NCBI GenBank assembly: GCA_023144635.1
Contig: JAGLFH010000050.1
Span: 1-54,357 of the forward strand
DNA length: 54,357 bases
Direction of reading: 5' to 3'
DNA from: Candidatus Auribacterota bacterium
GTDB lineage: Bacteria; Auribacterota; JAFGBW01; JAFGJP01
The notes beneath the pieces are model-generated. The model had not been told where the DNA came from, searched no databases, and saw nothing but the letters and a program-made list of their open reading frames with translations. How positions within the stretch are numbered: position 1 is the stretch's first letter; every line of letters starts with the position of its first letter. The position numbers were made by a program, and so were the translations under genes. This document shows, in pieces, positions 43,600 to 51,480 of the stretch.

Positions 43600-44535
43600 A
43601 TGTTAATTTTATATTCTTACATTCTTGATTTGCTATTGGGTGATCCTTGCTGGTTTCCTCATCCTGTAAGAATAATTGGGAAAATAATCAATCTTTTGGA
43701 TAATCTGTTGCGAAGGAAGCAGAAAAAATGGATTGAACGGATAAAAGGAATGCTGATGTTTTTTATTGTTGTAGGTATGGCTTGGTGGTGTGTATCAGCA
43801 CTTATTGAATATGCCGGACGATTACATGTTTTATTAGGGAAAACTGTTTGGGTTTTTTTGGCATACACAACTCTTGCGACAAGGGATTTATACAAACATG
43901 GCAAAGCCGTATTAAATAAATTAAATCACAATGACCTTAAAGGCGCCCGGGAGAAGCTTTCATTAATCGTGGGTAGAGACACCAAAATGTTATCAAAAAA
44001 TAAAATTATTACCGCAACTATTGAAAGTATTTCTGAAAACACGGCTGATGGAATCATTGCTCCTATGTTTTATTTGTTTTTAGGCGGCCCTGTGCTTGCA
44101 ATGATCTATAAAGCTGTTAATACCCTTGATTCAATGGTTGGATATAAAAATGAAAAATATATTCATTTTGGCTGGTTTTCAGCAAAGATGGATGACGTTA
44201 TGAATTATATACCTGCCAGGATCACAGGAATATTAATACTGAGTGTTGCCTTTATAACTGGAAAAAACACAAAAAACTCTTTTCGTATTATGTTAAGAGA
44301 TGGAAAAAAACATTCTTCTCCCAATAGTGCAATTTCAGAAGCCGCTATGGCCGGCGCGCTTGGAATTCAGATTGCAGGGCCCTGCAATTATCAGGGAAAG
44401 CTGTTCGAATATCCTTATCTTGGTGATGCTTTAAAAACTGTCGAACCGGAGATGATACAGGAATCTTTGGTTATAAGCGTATTGACCTCTTTATTAATGA
44501 TTACAACAGGAATATTGGTACAATGGGCATTGTAA
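43600..44535 (+). CDS. cbiB: Cobinamide-phosphate synthase CbiB
   Basis: CbiB/CobD (311 residues), a polytopic membrane protein, attaches aminopropanol (phosphate) to cobyric acid. Family blocks: DLLLGDPCWFPHPVRIIG at the start, LSLIVGRDT, ESISENTADGIIAPMFYL, SMVGYKNEKY and FGWFSAKMDDVMNYIPAR. It starts 2 bases after cobS stops. It marks a drop in GC content: by sampled lines roughly 48-52 percent in cobT/cobS versus about 37 percent here. Confidence 0.94.
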   Translation: MLILYSYILDLLLGDPCWFPHPVRIIGKIINLLDNLLRRKQKKWIERIKGMLMFFIVVGMAWWCVSALIEYAGRLHVLLGKTVWVFLAYTTLATRDLYKHGKAVLNKLNHNDLKGAREKLSLIVGRDTKMLSKNKIITATIESISENTADGIIAPMFYLFLGGPVLAMIYKAVNTLDSMVGYKNEKYIHFGWFSAKMDDVMNYIPARITGILILSVAFITGKNTKNSFRIMLRDGKKHSSPNSAISEAAMAGALGIQIAGPCNYQGKLFEYPYLGDALKTVEPEMIQESLVISVLTSLLMITTGILVQWAL

Positions 44536-45581
44536 ATTCTATTCATGGCGGCAATATTTATAAGATTAAACGCTCACACAAAAAAACAATTATTGATTTT
44601 AGTGCCAATATTAATCCCCTTGGATTTTCATCAGCAGTAAAAGATGCTTTGCATAAAAAGATTAGTTCATTGCTGCATTATCCGGATGCTGAATATGAAG
44701 CGCCAAGACGCGCCATCGCAAAGCACTGGAATATTAAAAAAGAAAATATTTTAATAGGTAATGGTTCTGTTGAATTAATTTATCTGATAATGAATGCTTT
44801 TAAACCATCATCGACGCTTATACCTGTGCCGACGTTTTCCGAGTATGAACGCGCTGCAAGAATGATAAACAGTAAAATGCATTTTTTAAAATTGAGAGAA
44901 AAAGATAATTTTAAGCTTAATATCGCCGGGGTTAAAGACGCTGATATTTATTTTTTTTGCAATCCTAATAACCCAACCGGCAATATTATTTTGGAAGATT
45001 ATCAAGCTGTAGAAAAGTTAGCAGGCAGATTGGTTGTCATTGATGAAGCTTTTTTGGATTTCTTACCTGATGAAAGAAAATATAGCTTTATACAAAAAGC
45101 AGTGGTATCTGAAAAGATCATTGTCTTAAGAAGTCTTACTAAGTTTTTTGCACTTCCCGGCTTGAGAATAGGCTATTTAGTTGCACACAAAAATATTATT
45201 CAAAAACTTAAACCATTTTGTTCGCCGTGGAATGTGAACAGTATTGCTCAAATTGTTGCACCGATAATTATAAATGATAAAAACTATAAAGAAAAAACAC
45301 GAAAAATGATCAAAGTAGAAAAAGATTACCTTTGTAGCGAATTATCAACATTGAAAAGTTTATTTTGTTATTCATCTGTAACAAATTTTCTTCTTTTAAA
45401 GATAATGAATAAAAAAATTAACTCGTCATTTTTAACAAGAAAACTTCTTCAAAAAGGCATTCTTATTAGAGATTGCACCAATTTTCGAGGTTTAAATGAT
45501 AGATTTATCCGAATAGCTGTGCGTAGTCACAAGGAAAACACAATGCTAATAAAATTACTGAAAGAAATATGCAAAAATTAA
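44523..45581 (+). CDS. cobD: Threonine-phosphate decarboxylase-like PLP enzyme CobD
   Basis: A 352-residue PLP enzyme of the HisC/CobD group that should make aminopropanol phosphate from threonine phosphate. Motifs: HGGNIYKI at the start (typical of CobD rather than HisC), DFSANINPLGF, FFCNPNNPTGN, VIDEAFLDF and the Schiff-base Lys in RSLTKFFALPGLRIGY. It overlaps cbiB by 13 bases. Location between cbiB and other cobalamin genes excludes histidinol-phosphate aminotransferase. Confidence 0.92.
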   Translation: MGIVNSIHGGNIYKIKRSHKKTIIDFSANINPLGFSSAVKDALHKKISSLLHYPDAEYEAPRRAIAKHWNIKKENILIGNGSVELIYLIMNAFKPSSTLIPVPTFSEYERAARMINSKMHFLKLREKDNFKLNIAGVKDADIYFFCNPNNPTGNIILEDYQAVEKLAGRLVVIDEAFLDFLPDERKYSFIQKAVVSEKIIVLRSLTKFFALPGLRIGYLVAHKNIIQKLKPFCSPWNVNSIAQIVAPIIINDKNYKEKTRKMIKVEKDYLCSELSTLKSLFCYSSVTNFLLLKIMNKKINSSFLTRKLLQKGILIRDCTNFRGLNDRFIRIAVRSHKENTMLIKLLKEICKN

Positions 45582-46501
45582 TATTAAACCTGAAAGAAAA
45601 ATTTAAAAAAGCAGTTCAAAAGAATAAGGCCTATTACATGCTTTTTTCCGGAGGGCTGGATACAAGCATTTTAGTCAGCTTAAATTCTCAAATAAAAGCC
45701 ATAAGTGTCAGTTTAGAATCTTCGGGAGAAGATATCTACTATTCTAAGTTGATGGCAGATAGATTTCATTTGGAATGGAGCCATAGAGTTGTAGATATTG
45801 ATGAAGCTTTGAATGCTATTCCAACAGTAATTAGATCTCTTAAAAGTTTTGATCCTGCCATTCCTAACGATTTAGTGGTTTATTTCGGCTTGAAGTTTGC
45901 AAAAGAATCAGGTGTAAAAGAAATAATGACCGGCGATGGTGCTGATGAAATATTTGCAGGTTATGATTTTATGAGGAACATGAAAGATGTTGAGAAATAT
46001 ATTAATAGAATGACTTCATCTATGTTTTTCAATTCCAACAGATTGGGAAATTTATTTGGTATAAAAATTAAGCAGCCCTATCTTGAAAAAGAGTTATTGG
46101 ATTTTACCCTTAAAATACCTGTAAAGTTTAAGATCAAAAAAGAAAAGGGAAATTTGCGGGGTAAATGGATATTACGAAAAGCCTTTGAAGATGTTTTAGG
46201 CGGAGAAATTGCCTGGCAGAGTAAAAGACCGCTTGAATATGGTTCAGGAATGAGCAATCTTAGACAAATTATTACATCAATGGTTTCAGATGATGAATTT
46301 AATAAAAAATCAAAACTCTATCGGATTAAATTTTTTAATAAAGAACATCTTTATTATTATGAAATCTACAAAAACGAAGTGGGTGAAATACCAATACCTA
46401 CAGGTAATGAAAAAATATGTCCCGGTTGCGGAGCTGGAATGGAACAAAAGTCCTTTCATTGCAGGGTCTGTGGATTTGTTTTGGATTGGAGGAAAGGATG
46501 A
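45569..46501 (+). CDS. Asparagine synthase-like PP-loop ATPase with zinc ribbon
   Basis: A 310-residue protein with only the ATP-pyrophosphatase half of asparagine synthase: PP-loop FSGGLDTS (residues 26-33) and GDGADEIFAGYDF, without the N-terminal glutaminase domain. The C-terminus holds a zinc ribbon, CPGCGAGM...CRVCG (about residues 283-303). It overlaps cobD by 13 bases and the DUF71 gene by 4 bases, so it belongs to the cobalamin operon. It probably adenylates a carboxylate for amidation, with ammonia from elsewhere; the substrate is unknown. Confidence 0.8.
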   Translation: MQKLILNLKEKFKKAVQKNKAYYMLFSGGLDTSILVSLNSQIKAISVSLESSGEDIYYSKLMADRFHLEWSHRVVDIDEALNAIPTVIRSLKSFDPAIPNDLVVYFGLKFAKESGVKEIMTGDGADEIFAGYDFMRNMKDVEKYINRMTSSMFFNSNRLGNLFGIKIKQPYLEKELLDFTLKIPVKFKIKKEKGNLRGKWILRKAFEDVLGGEIAWQSKRPLEYGSGMSNLRQIITSMVSDDEFNKKSKLYRIKFFNKEHLYYYEIYKNEVGEIPIPTGNEKICPGCGAGMEQKSFHCRVCGFVLDWRKG

Positions 46502-47145
46502 AGGCTTTTGTTTCATGGAGCGGCGGTAAAGAAAGCGCTTTTTCTTGTTATAAAGCAATGAAGGAACAAAACATAAAAGTAACATGTTTTTTAAATATGA
46601 TCTCAGAAGACGGCAAACGTTCCCGCTCTCATGGGATTATTCCGGATCTATTGAAACAGCAGGCAAAATCAATAGGAGTTCGTATTGTTCAAAAAAAAAC
46701 CTCTTGGGAAACTTACGAGGATATATTTATAAAGAGTATCTCTGTTTTAAAAAAAAGAGAAATAAAGGCCGGTATATTTGGAGATATTGATCTTCAAGAA
46801 CATAGAGACTGGGTTGAAAATGTATGCAATAAAACAGGTATAAAATCGATGCTGCCATTGTGGAAGTTTAAAAGAAAGAAATTGATGGAAGAATTTATTC
46901 AGGCTGGTTTTAAAGCAATTATTGTGGCAACTGATGCATCTTTTTTAGATGAAAAGTGGCTGGGACGAAATATTGATAATGAATTTGTAGAAGAACTTAA
47001 AGCCTTAGGAAACATTGACATTTGCGGGGAAAAGGGAGAGTATCATACTTTTGTCTACGACGGGCCTATTTTTAAAAAACCAGTAGAATTTATCCCGGGT
47101 AAAAAAATATTGAAAGACAAACACTGGTTCCTGAACCTTAAATGA
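46498..47145 (+). CDS. DUF71/COG2102 B12-associated ATP-dependent amidoligase-like protein
   Basis: A 215-residue PP-loop protein of the DUF71 (Dph6-like, ATP_bind_4) family. The PP-loop is VSWSGGKES at residues 4-12, and hallmark blocks GDIDLQEHRDWVENVC, MLPLWKF and GEKGEYHTFVYDGPIF follow. In archaea and eukaryotes the family makes diphthamide; a bacterial subgroup has been predicted by comparative genomics to act in B12 salvage, and this gene is inside a B12 operon. ATG 46498 overlaps the upstream stop (ATGA). Confidence 0.87.
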   Translation: MKAFVSWSGGKESAFSCYKAMKEQNIKVTCFLNMISEDGKRSRSHGIIPDLLKQQAKSIGVRIVQKKTSWETYEDIFIKSISVLKKREIKAGIFGDIDLQEHRDWVENVCNKTGIKSMLPLWKFKRKKLMEEFIQAGFKAIIVATDASFLDEKWLGRNIDNEFVEELKALGNIDICGEKGEYHTFVYDGPIFKKPVEFIPGKKILKDKHWFLNLK

Positions 47146-48836
47146 AACACATAAACAGGATACTAACAATGAAAAAAAGCGCTATATTATGGACATTTTT
47201 AATAGTTTCTTTGCTTGCATTCTGTGGTGAAGCCTTTAGCTTTCCTTTAAAAGCAAAAGATGATATGGGCAGAGAAATAGAATTTCTTAAAAAACCTGAA
47301 AGGATAGTCTCTCTGGCACCAACACATACAGAAATACTTTTTGCTCTTGGGCTTGGAGAAAAAGTTGTCGGAGTTACAGACTTTTGCAATTATCCCGGGG
47401 AGGCAGAAGAAAAACAAAAAATAGGCGGATATATTACTCCGGATATAGAAAGCATTATAGCTCTTAAACCTGATCTCATTTTAGCTTTCGGAACATTGCA
47501 GCAGCCCTTTGTTGAAATACTTGAAAAAAGAGGCCAGAAAGTATTTTATGTCTATCCGCGTTCTGTAAAAGATACACTGGATTTATTCGAAAGGATTGGA
47601 AATATTACAGGTGCTAAGGTAAATGCAGAACAGTTGAAAAATGAAGTAAGTGAACAGATTAAATGTATTCAGAATAAAATAGGGCAAATTCATAACAATA
47701 AAAGGCCTGCTGTTTTTAGAGTTATGGGATTAGAACCTATCGGAACAATCGGAAGCAGATCTTTTCAGACCGATGTCTTTTATCATGCAGGAGGAAAAAA
47801 TATTTTTGCAGATATTAGGAAAGATTTTTTTCAGATCAATATTGATGCTATTAATGAACACAATCCCGATGTTGTTATTGTTTGTGGTGAAGATAGCGAA
47901 AAAGTAAAACAGAAGCTGAAGGATCAGAAAAAGTGGAAAACTTTAGAAGCAGTCAAAAAAGATAGAATTTTTGTCATCTCCTGTGACCTTGTCTGCCGTC
48001 CGGGGCCCCGCATAGCTGAAACTATAGAGAAAATTGCATCTTACCTTTATCCGGACAAATTCGTTGTTTATCCTGAAAGGATTATTTCTCTCGGCCCATC
48101 TATAACAGAAGAACTTTATTTATTAGGAGTGCAGGATAAATTAATAGGCTGCACGATGTATTGCAAAAAGCCTGAAGAAGCAAAAGCTAAAGAAAAAGTG
48201 GCAACAGTAATAGAAGTTAATTTAGAAAAAGTGATCAGCCTTAAGCCGGATATAGTATTAGCAACATCTTTAACGGATATTAAGTCAGTTCAAAAGTTGA
48301 AAGATTTAGAAATAAAAGTTGTAGACTTTCCTTTGCCAGAGAGTTTTTCTCAAATTAACGATCAGTTCTTAAAGTTAGGCAAAATTACAGGAAAGCAAAA
48401 AGAAGCTGCTGAAATTATAAATATTGCCAAAAACAAAGTGGATCTTATAAGGAATAAAGTTAAAGATTTACAGAGACCAGAAGTTTTTTTTCAAGTGGGA
48501 GCAAAACCTTTGTTTACAATAACCGGAGATTCTTTTATTAATGATTTTATTGAATATGCCGGAGGAATAAATATCGCCGAAAATTTGAAAAGCGGATTTT
48601 TTTCAAGAGAAGAAGTCCTCAAGGCAGACCCTGATATTTTAATCATTGTAACAATGGGTATTAAAGGGGAAAAAGAAAAGAAAATCTGGGGAAAGTACAC
48701 AACACTTAAAGCTGTCAAGAATGATAATATATTTATTATTGATTCTTATAAACTCTGCAGCCCTACGCCACAGAGTTTTGTCGAAGCTTTAGAGGAAATT
48801 GCCAATATTTTACATCCGGAAGATATAGGAGAATAA
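47142..48836 (+). CDS. btuF: Tandem BtuF-type cobalamin-binding protein
   Basis: A 564-residue exported protein made of two consecutive BtuF/FecB-type binding domains. A signal peptide (KKSAILWTFLIVSLLAFCGEAFS) is followed by domain 1 (about residues 35-295, starting RIVSLAPTHTEILFALGLG) and domain 2 (about 300-560, starting RIISLGPSITEELYLLGV). BtuF proteins are usually single-domain and about 270 residues. The ATG at 47142 overlaps the DUF71 stop; an internal ATG at 47169 would leave a cleaner signal peptide. It is followed 1 base later by btuC. Confidence 0.87.
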   Translation: MKHINRILTMKKSAILWTFLIVSLLAFCGEAFSFPLKAKDDMGREIEFLKKPERIVSLAPTHTEILFALGLGEKVVGVTDFCNYPGEAEEKQKIGGYITPDIESIIALKPDLILAFGTLQQPFVEILEKRGQKVFYVYPRSVKDTLDLFERIGNITGAKVNAEQLKNEVSEQIKCIQNKIGQIHNNKRPAVFRVMGLEPIGTIGSRSFQTDVFYHAGGKNIFADIRKDFFQINIDAINEHNPDVVIVCGEDSEKVKQKLKDQKKWKTLEAVKKDRIFVISCDLVCRPGPRIAETIEKIASYLYPDKFVVYPERIISLGPSITEELYLLGVQDKLIGCTMYCKKPEEAKAKEKVATVIEVNLEKVISLKPDIVLATSLTDIKSVQKLKDLEIKVVDFPLPESFSQINDQFLKLGKITGKQKEAAEIINIAKNKVDLIRNKVKDLQRPEVFFQVGAKPLFTITGDSFINDFIEYAGGINIAENLKSGFFSREEVLKADPDILIIVTMGIKGEKEKKIWGKYTTLKAVKNDNIFIIDSYKLCSPTPQSFVEALEEIANILHPEDIGE

Positions 48837-48837
48837 A

Positions 48838-49860
48838 TTGCAAAATAAAGTAATTAGATGGATCCTTTGGGTATTGCTCCTTGGAGGAATTCTATTAGGT
48901 ATAAGCGTTTTTTCTTTATGTGTTGGTTCGGCAGGAATACCTGTAAGTGAAATATTTAATTTAATCCTTGATGGTAAGGGAAGCACAGGATACAGCATTC
49001 TTATTGATATTCGTTTGCCGCGCATTATATTGGGGTTTGCTATAGGCGGGGCTTTGAGTCTGGCTGGTGTTCTTTTGCAGGGAATGTTTAGGAATCCTCT
49101 AGTTGAGCCATACACACTTGGGATTTCCGGAGGGGCAGCTTTAGGCGTATGTATAAATATTGTTTTCAAATTAAATGAAACAGCCGGCATATTCAGTTTC
49201 CCGTTGTCAGGATTTACAGGTGCTGTTTTAGTTATTTTTCTGATTTATTCATTAAGCAAAAAAAAAGGTATATTAAAAATTCAGGGCCTTCTTTTGACAG
49301 GAGTAATGATCAGTTTTATTTCATCATCCTTAATTATGCTTATTATGGCTATTTCACGCACTGAAGATATTCACGGCATTGTTTTCTGGATAATGGGTTC
49401 ATTGGAGGAGCCCAATTGGGCTCTTATAAAATTAGCAGTTATAATAGCTGTTTCAGGATTAATTACTTCTTATCTTTTTTGTTTTGATCTCAATGCTTTA
49501 TCTTTAGGGGAGGAAGAGGCATTGCATCTGGGTATAAATACAGAAAGATCCAAACGTTTTCTTTTTATTACGGCTTCTTTACTTACAGGCTGTAGTGTGT
49601 CTGTAGCCGGAATAATTGGATTTGTAGGATTAATTGTTCCTCATTTTGTACGTATGTTTGTAGGGAGAGATCATCGCATACTTCTAATTGCTTCCTTTTT
49701 GACAGGCGGTGCATTTCTTATTCTTTGTGATACTCTGGCAAGAACAATCATTTCTCCGTTAGAATTGCCTGTTGGTGTAATTACCGGCATATTAGGCGGA
49801 AGCCTTTTTGTTTATGCGATGAGTAAAAAACAAATTGTTTTAGGAGGAAATAGTGCTTGA
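48838..49860 (+). CDS. btuC: Cobalamin ABC importer permease BtuC
   Basis: A 340-residue FecCD-type permease with about ten membrane helices. Family blocks: DIRLPRIILGFAIGGALSLAG, GMFRNPLVEPYTLGISGGAALG, SLGEEEALHLGI and GIIGFVGLIVPHFVRMFVGRDHR. Translation appears to start at TTG 48838 with AGGAG just upstream. It could transport haem or siderophores by family, but the cobalamin genes on both sides decide for B12. Confidence 0.9.
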   Translation: MQNKVIRWILWVLLLGGILLGISVFSLCVGSAGIPVSEIFNLILDGKGSTGYSILIDIRLPRIILGFAIGGALSLAGVLLQGMFRNPLVEPYTLGISGGAALGVCINIVFKLNETAGIFSFPLSGFTGAVLVIFLIYSLSKKKGILKIQGLLLTGVMISFISSSLIMLIMAISRTEDIHGIVFWIMGSLEEPNWALIKLAVIIAVSGLITSYLFCFDLNALSLGEEEALHLGINTERSKRFLFITASLLTGCSVSVAGIIGFVGLIVPHFVRMFVGRDHRILLIASFLTGGAFLILCDTLARTIISPLELPVGVITGILGGSLFVYAMSKKQIVLGGNSA

Positions 49861-50668
49861 AATAAGAAACCTAACCTGCGGATATGATTCAAAATTCTTT
49901 TTGAAAGATATTAATTTTGTGGCAAATAGTAAAGAATTTATAGGAATAATTGGCCCAAATGGATCGGGAAAAACCACTTTGCTCCGGGCTATAACCAGAG
50001 TGATAAATCCAATAAAAGGTGAAATATTGTTTGACGGAAAAAATATCAGACAGATGGGATATAAAAATCTGGCTAAAAAAATAGCTGTTGTTTCTCAAGG
50101 TTCAGCAGTAAATTCTATGACTGTAGAGGAGTTTATCCTTTTAGGAAGAATTCCCCATTTTATGAGGTATCAGTTTTTAGAAACTGGAAAAGACATGGAA
50201 TTTGCCCGAAATTGTATGGAAATAACTTCTACTCTTAAATTAAAAGATCAGCTTATGTGTGAAATAAGCGGTGGAGAAAGACAACTTGCTTTTGTGGCCC
50301 GTGCTTTATGCCAGAGGCCTAAACTGCTTCTTTTAGATGAACCAACCAGCCATTTAGATATTGCTCATCAGGTCAGGATTTTGGATCTTGTAAAAAGGCT
50401 GAATAAAAAAGAAGGACTTACAGTAATTATAATTTTGCATGATCTAAATTTAGCCAGCCAGTATTGCGACAGATTGCTTCTTCTTGATAACGGAAGAATC
50501 TATAAAACCGGTTTTCCTGAAGATGTATTAACTTATCAGATTATTGAAGAAGTTTATAAAACAGTTGTAGTAATACAAAACAATCCTATTTCTTTAAAAC
50601 CTTATGTTTTGCTGGTTCCTGAAGAAGAGAGACAAAAAAGAGAAAACAAATGCAAACAAAAGGGTTAA
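49853..50668 (+). CDS. btuD: Cobalamin ABC importer ATPase BtuD
   Basis: A 271-residue FepC/BtuD-type ATPase: Walker A GPNGSGKTTLL, Q-loop VVSQGSAVN, signature ISGGERQLAFVARAL, Walker B LLLLDEPTSHLD and switch His in ILHDLNLA. It starts at GTG 49853, overlapping btuC by 8 bases, and overlaps cobO by 19 bases. With BtuF and BtuC it completes the inner-membrane B12 importer. Confidence 0.92.
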   Translation: MLEIRNLTCGYDSKFFLKDINFVANSKEFIGIIGPNGSGKTTLLRAITRVINPIKGEILFDGKNIRQMGYKNLAKKIAVVSQGSAVNSMTVEEFILLGRIPHFMRYQFLETGKDMEFARNCMEITSTLKLKDQLMCEISGGERQLAFVARALCQRPKLLLLDEPTSHLDIAHQVRILDLVKRLNKKEGLTVIIILHDLNLASQYCDRLLLLDNGRIYKTGFPEDVLTYQIIEEVYKTVVVIQNNPISLKPYVLLVPEEERQKRENKCKQKG

Positions 50669-51180
50669 TTCATATTTATACAGGACAGGGTAAAGGAAAA
50701 ACAACTTCTGCTGTCGGGCTTGCAATAAGGGCAATTGGACATGGGCTAAAAGTCTGCTATATCTATTTTCATAAAGATCCGAAAAAATGGGATTATGGAG
50801 AGCATAGAATTTTAGAAAAACTTGAAGTTGCTGTTTTTGGTTTTGCTGAAAAGCATCCCCATTTTTATAAGAATATCAGTAACGATGAAATACGCAGGGA
50901 ATGTTTAAAAGGATTGGAGTTTGTGAAAAAGATTTATCAGGAAAATAAATATGACATTCTCATCCTGGATGAAATTATAATATCTTTACGAGATGGTTTT
51001 TTAACAGAAAAAGAGGTTATGGATATTTTAGATTCCAAGCCTGAGAATTTGGAGCTTATTCTTACTGGCCGTGGAGCAACAGATGCAATTATTAAAAAAG
51101 TAGATTTAGTAAGCCGGATTGAAAAAATAAAACATCCCTATGATTCAGGAATACAAAGAAGAAAGGGAATTGAATATTAA
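50650..51180 (+). CDS. cobO: Cob(I)alamin adenosyltransferase, CobO/BtuR type
   Basis: A 176-residue ATP:corrinoid adenosyltransferase that forms the Co-adenosyl bond on imported corrinoids. P-loop GQGKGKTTSAVG at residues 12-23 and DILILDEIIISLRDGFL are family hallmarks, as is the late ELILTGRGATDAI. It is the last gene of the uptake block; adenosylation directly after import fits salvage of cobinamides by CobU, CobS and CobT. Confidence 0.93.
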   Translation: MQTKGLIHIYTGQGKGKTTSAVGLAIRAIGHGLKVCYIYFHKDPKKWDYGEHRILEKLEVAVFGFAEKHPHFYKNISNDEIRRECLKGLEFVKKIYQENKYDILILDEIIISLRDGFLTEKEVMDILDSKPENLELILTGRGATDAIIKKVDLVSRIEKIKHPYDSGIQRRKGIEY

Positions 51181-51339
51181 TTATAATGCTGCGAAATTAT
51201 AGCAGGAAAGGTGGTGAAAAAGCAGGTAAACGCGAATGAGAACAGAATAAAATGAGGTATATGTAGAAATTTATTTTTGGATCCGTATATGTTGTCTATT
51301 CGAAAGAATTATGGCAGGAAAAAATTTAATAACCAGCTG

Positions 51340-51465
51340 AATAAGCAAAGGAAGTCCCTGTGAAATTCAGGGCGCTGCCCCGCAACGGTATTAGCACAGA
51401 GTAAACCTGATTTAACAATAATCTGTGACTTAGCCCGGTCGATTGTTTAGTTCGGAAAATATTCT
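51340..51465 (+). promoter_or_regulatory. Cobalamin riboswitch 2 (btuB leader)
   Basis: AAAGGAAGTCCCTGTGAAATT (from 51347) followed by GGGCGCTGCCCCGCAACGGTA near 51370 is the B12-box core; a later ACTTAGCCCGGTC element lies near 51428. The arm with GGGAAGG seen in riboswitch 1 is missing, so this is a shorter variant. GGGAGGAG at 51469-51476 is the ribosome site of btuB just after it. Confidence 0.85.
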
Positions 51466-51480
51466 CGAGGGAGGAGAAAA

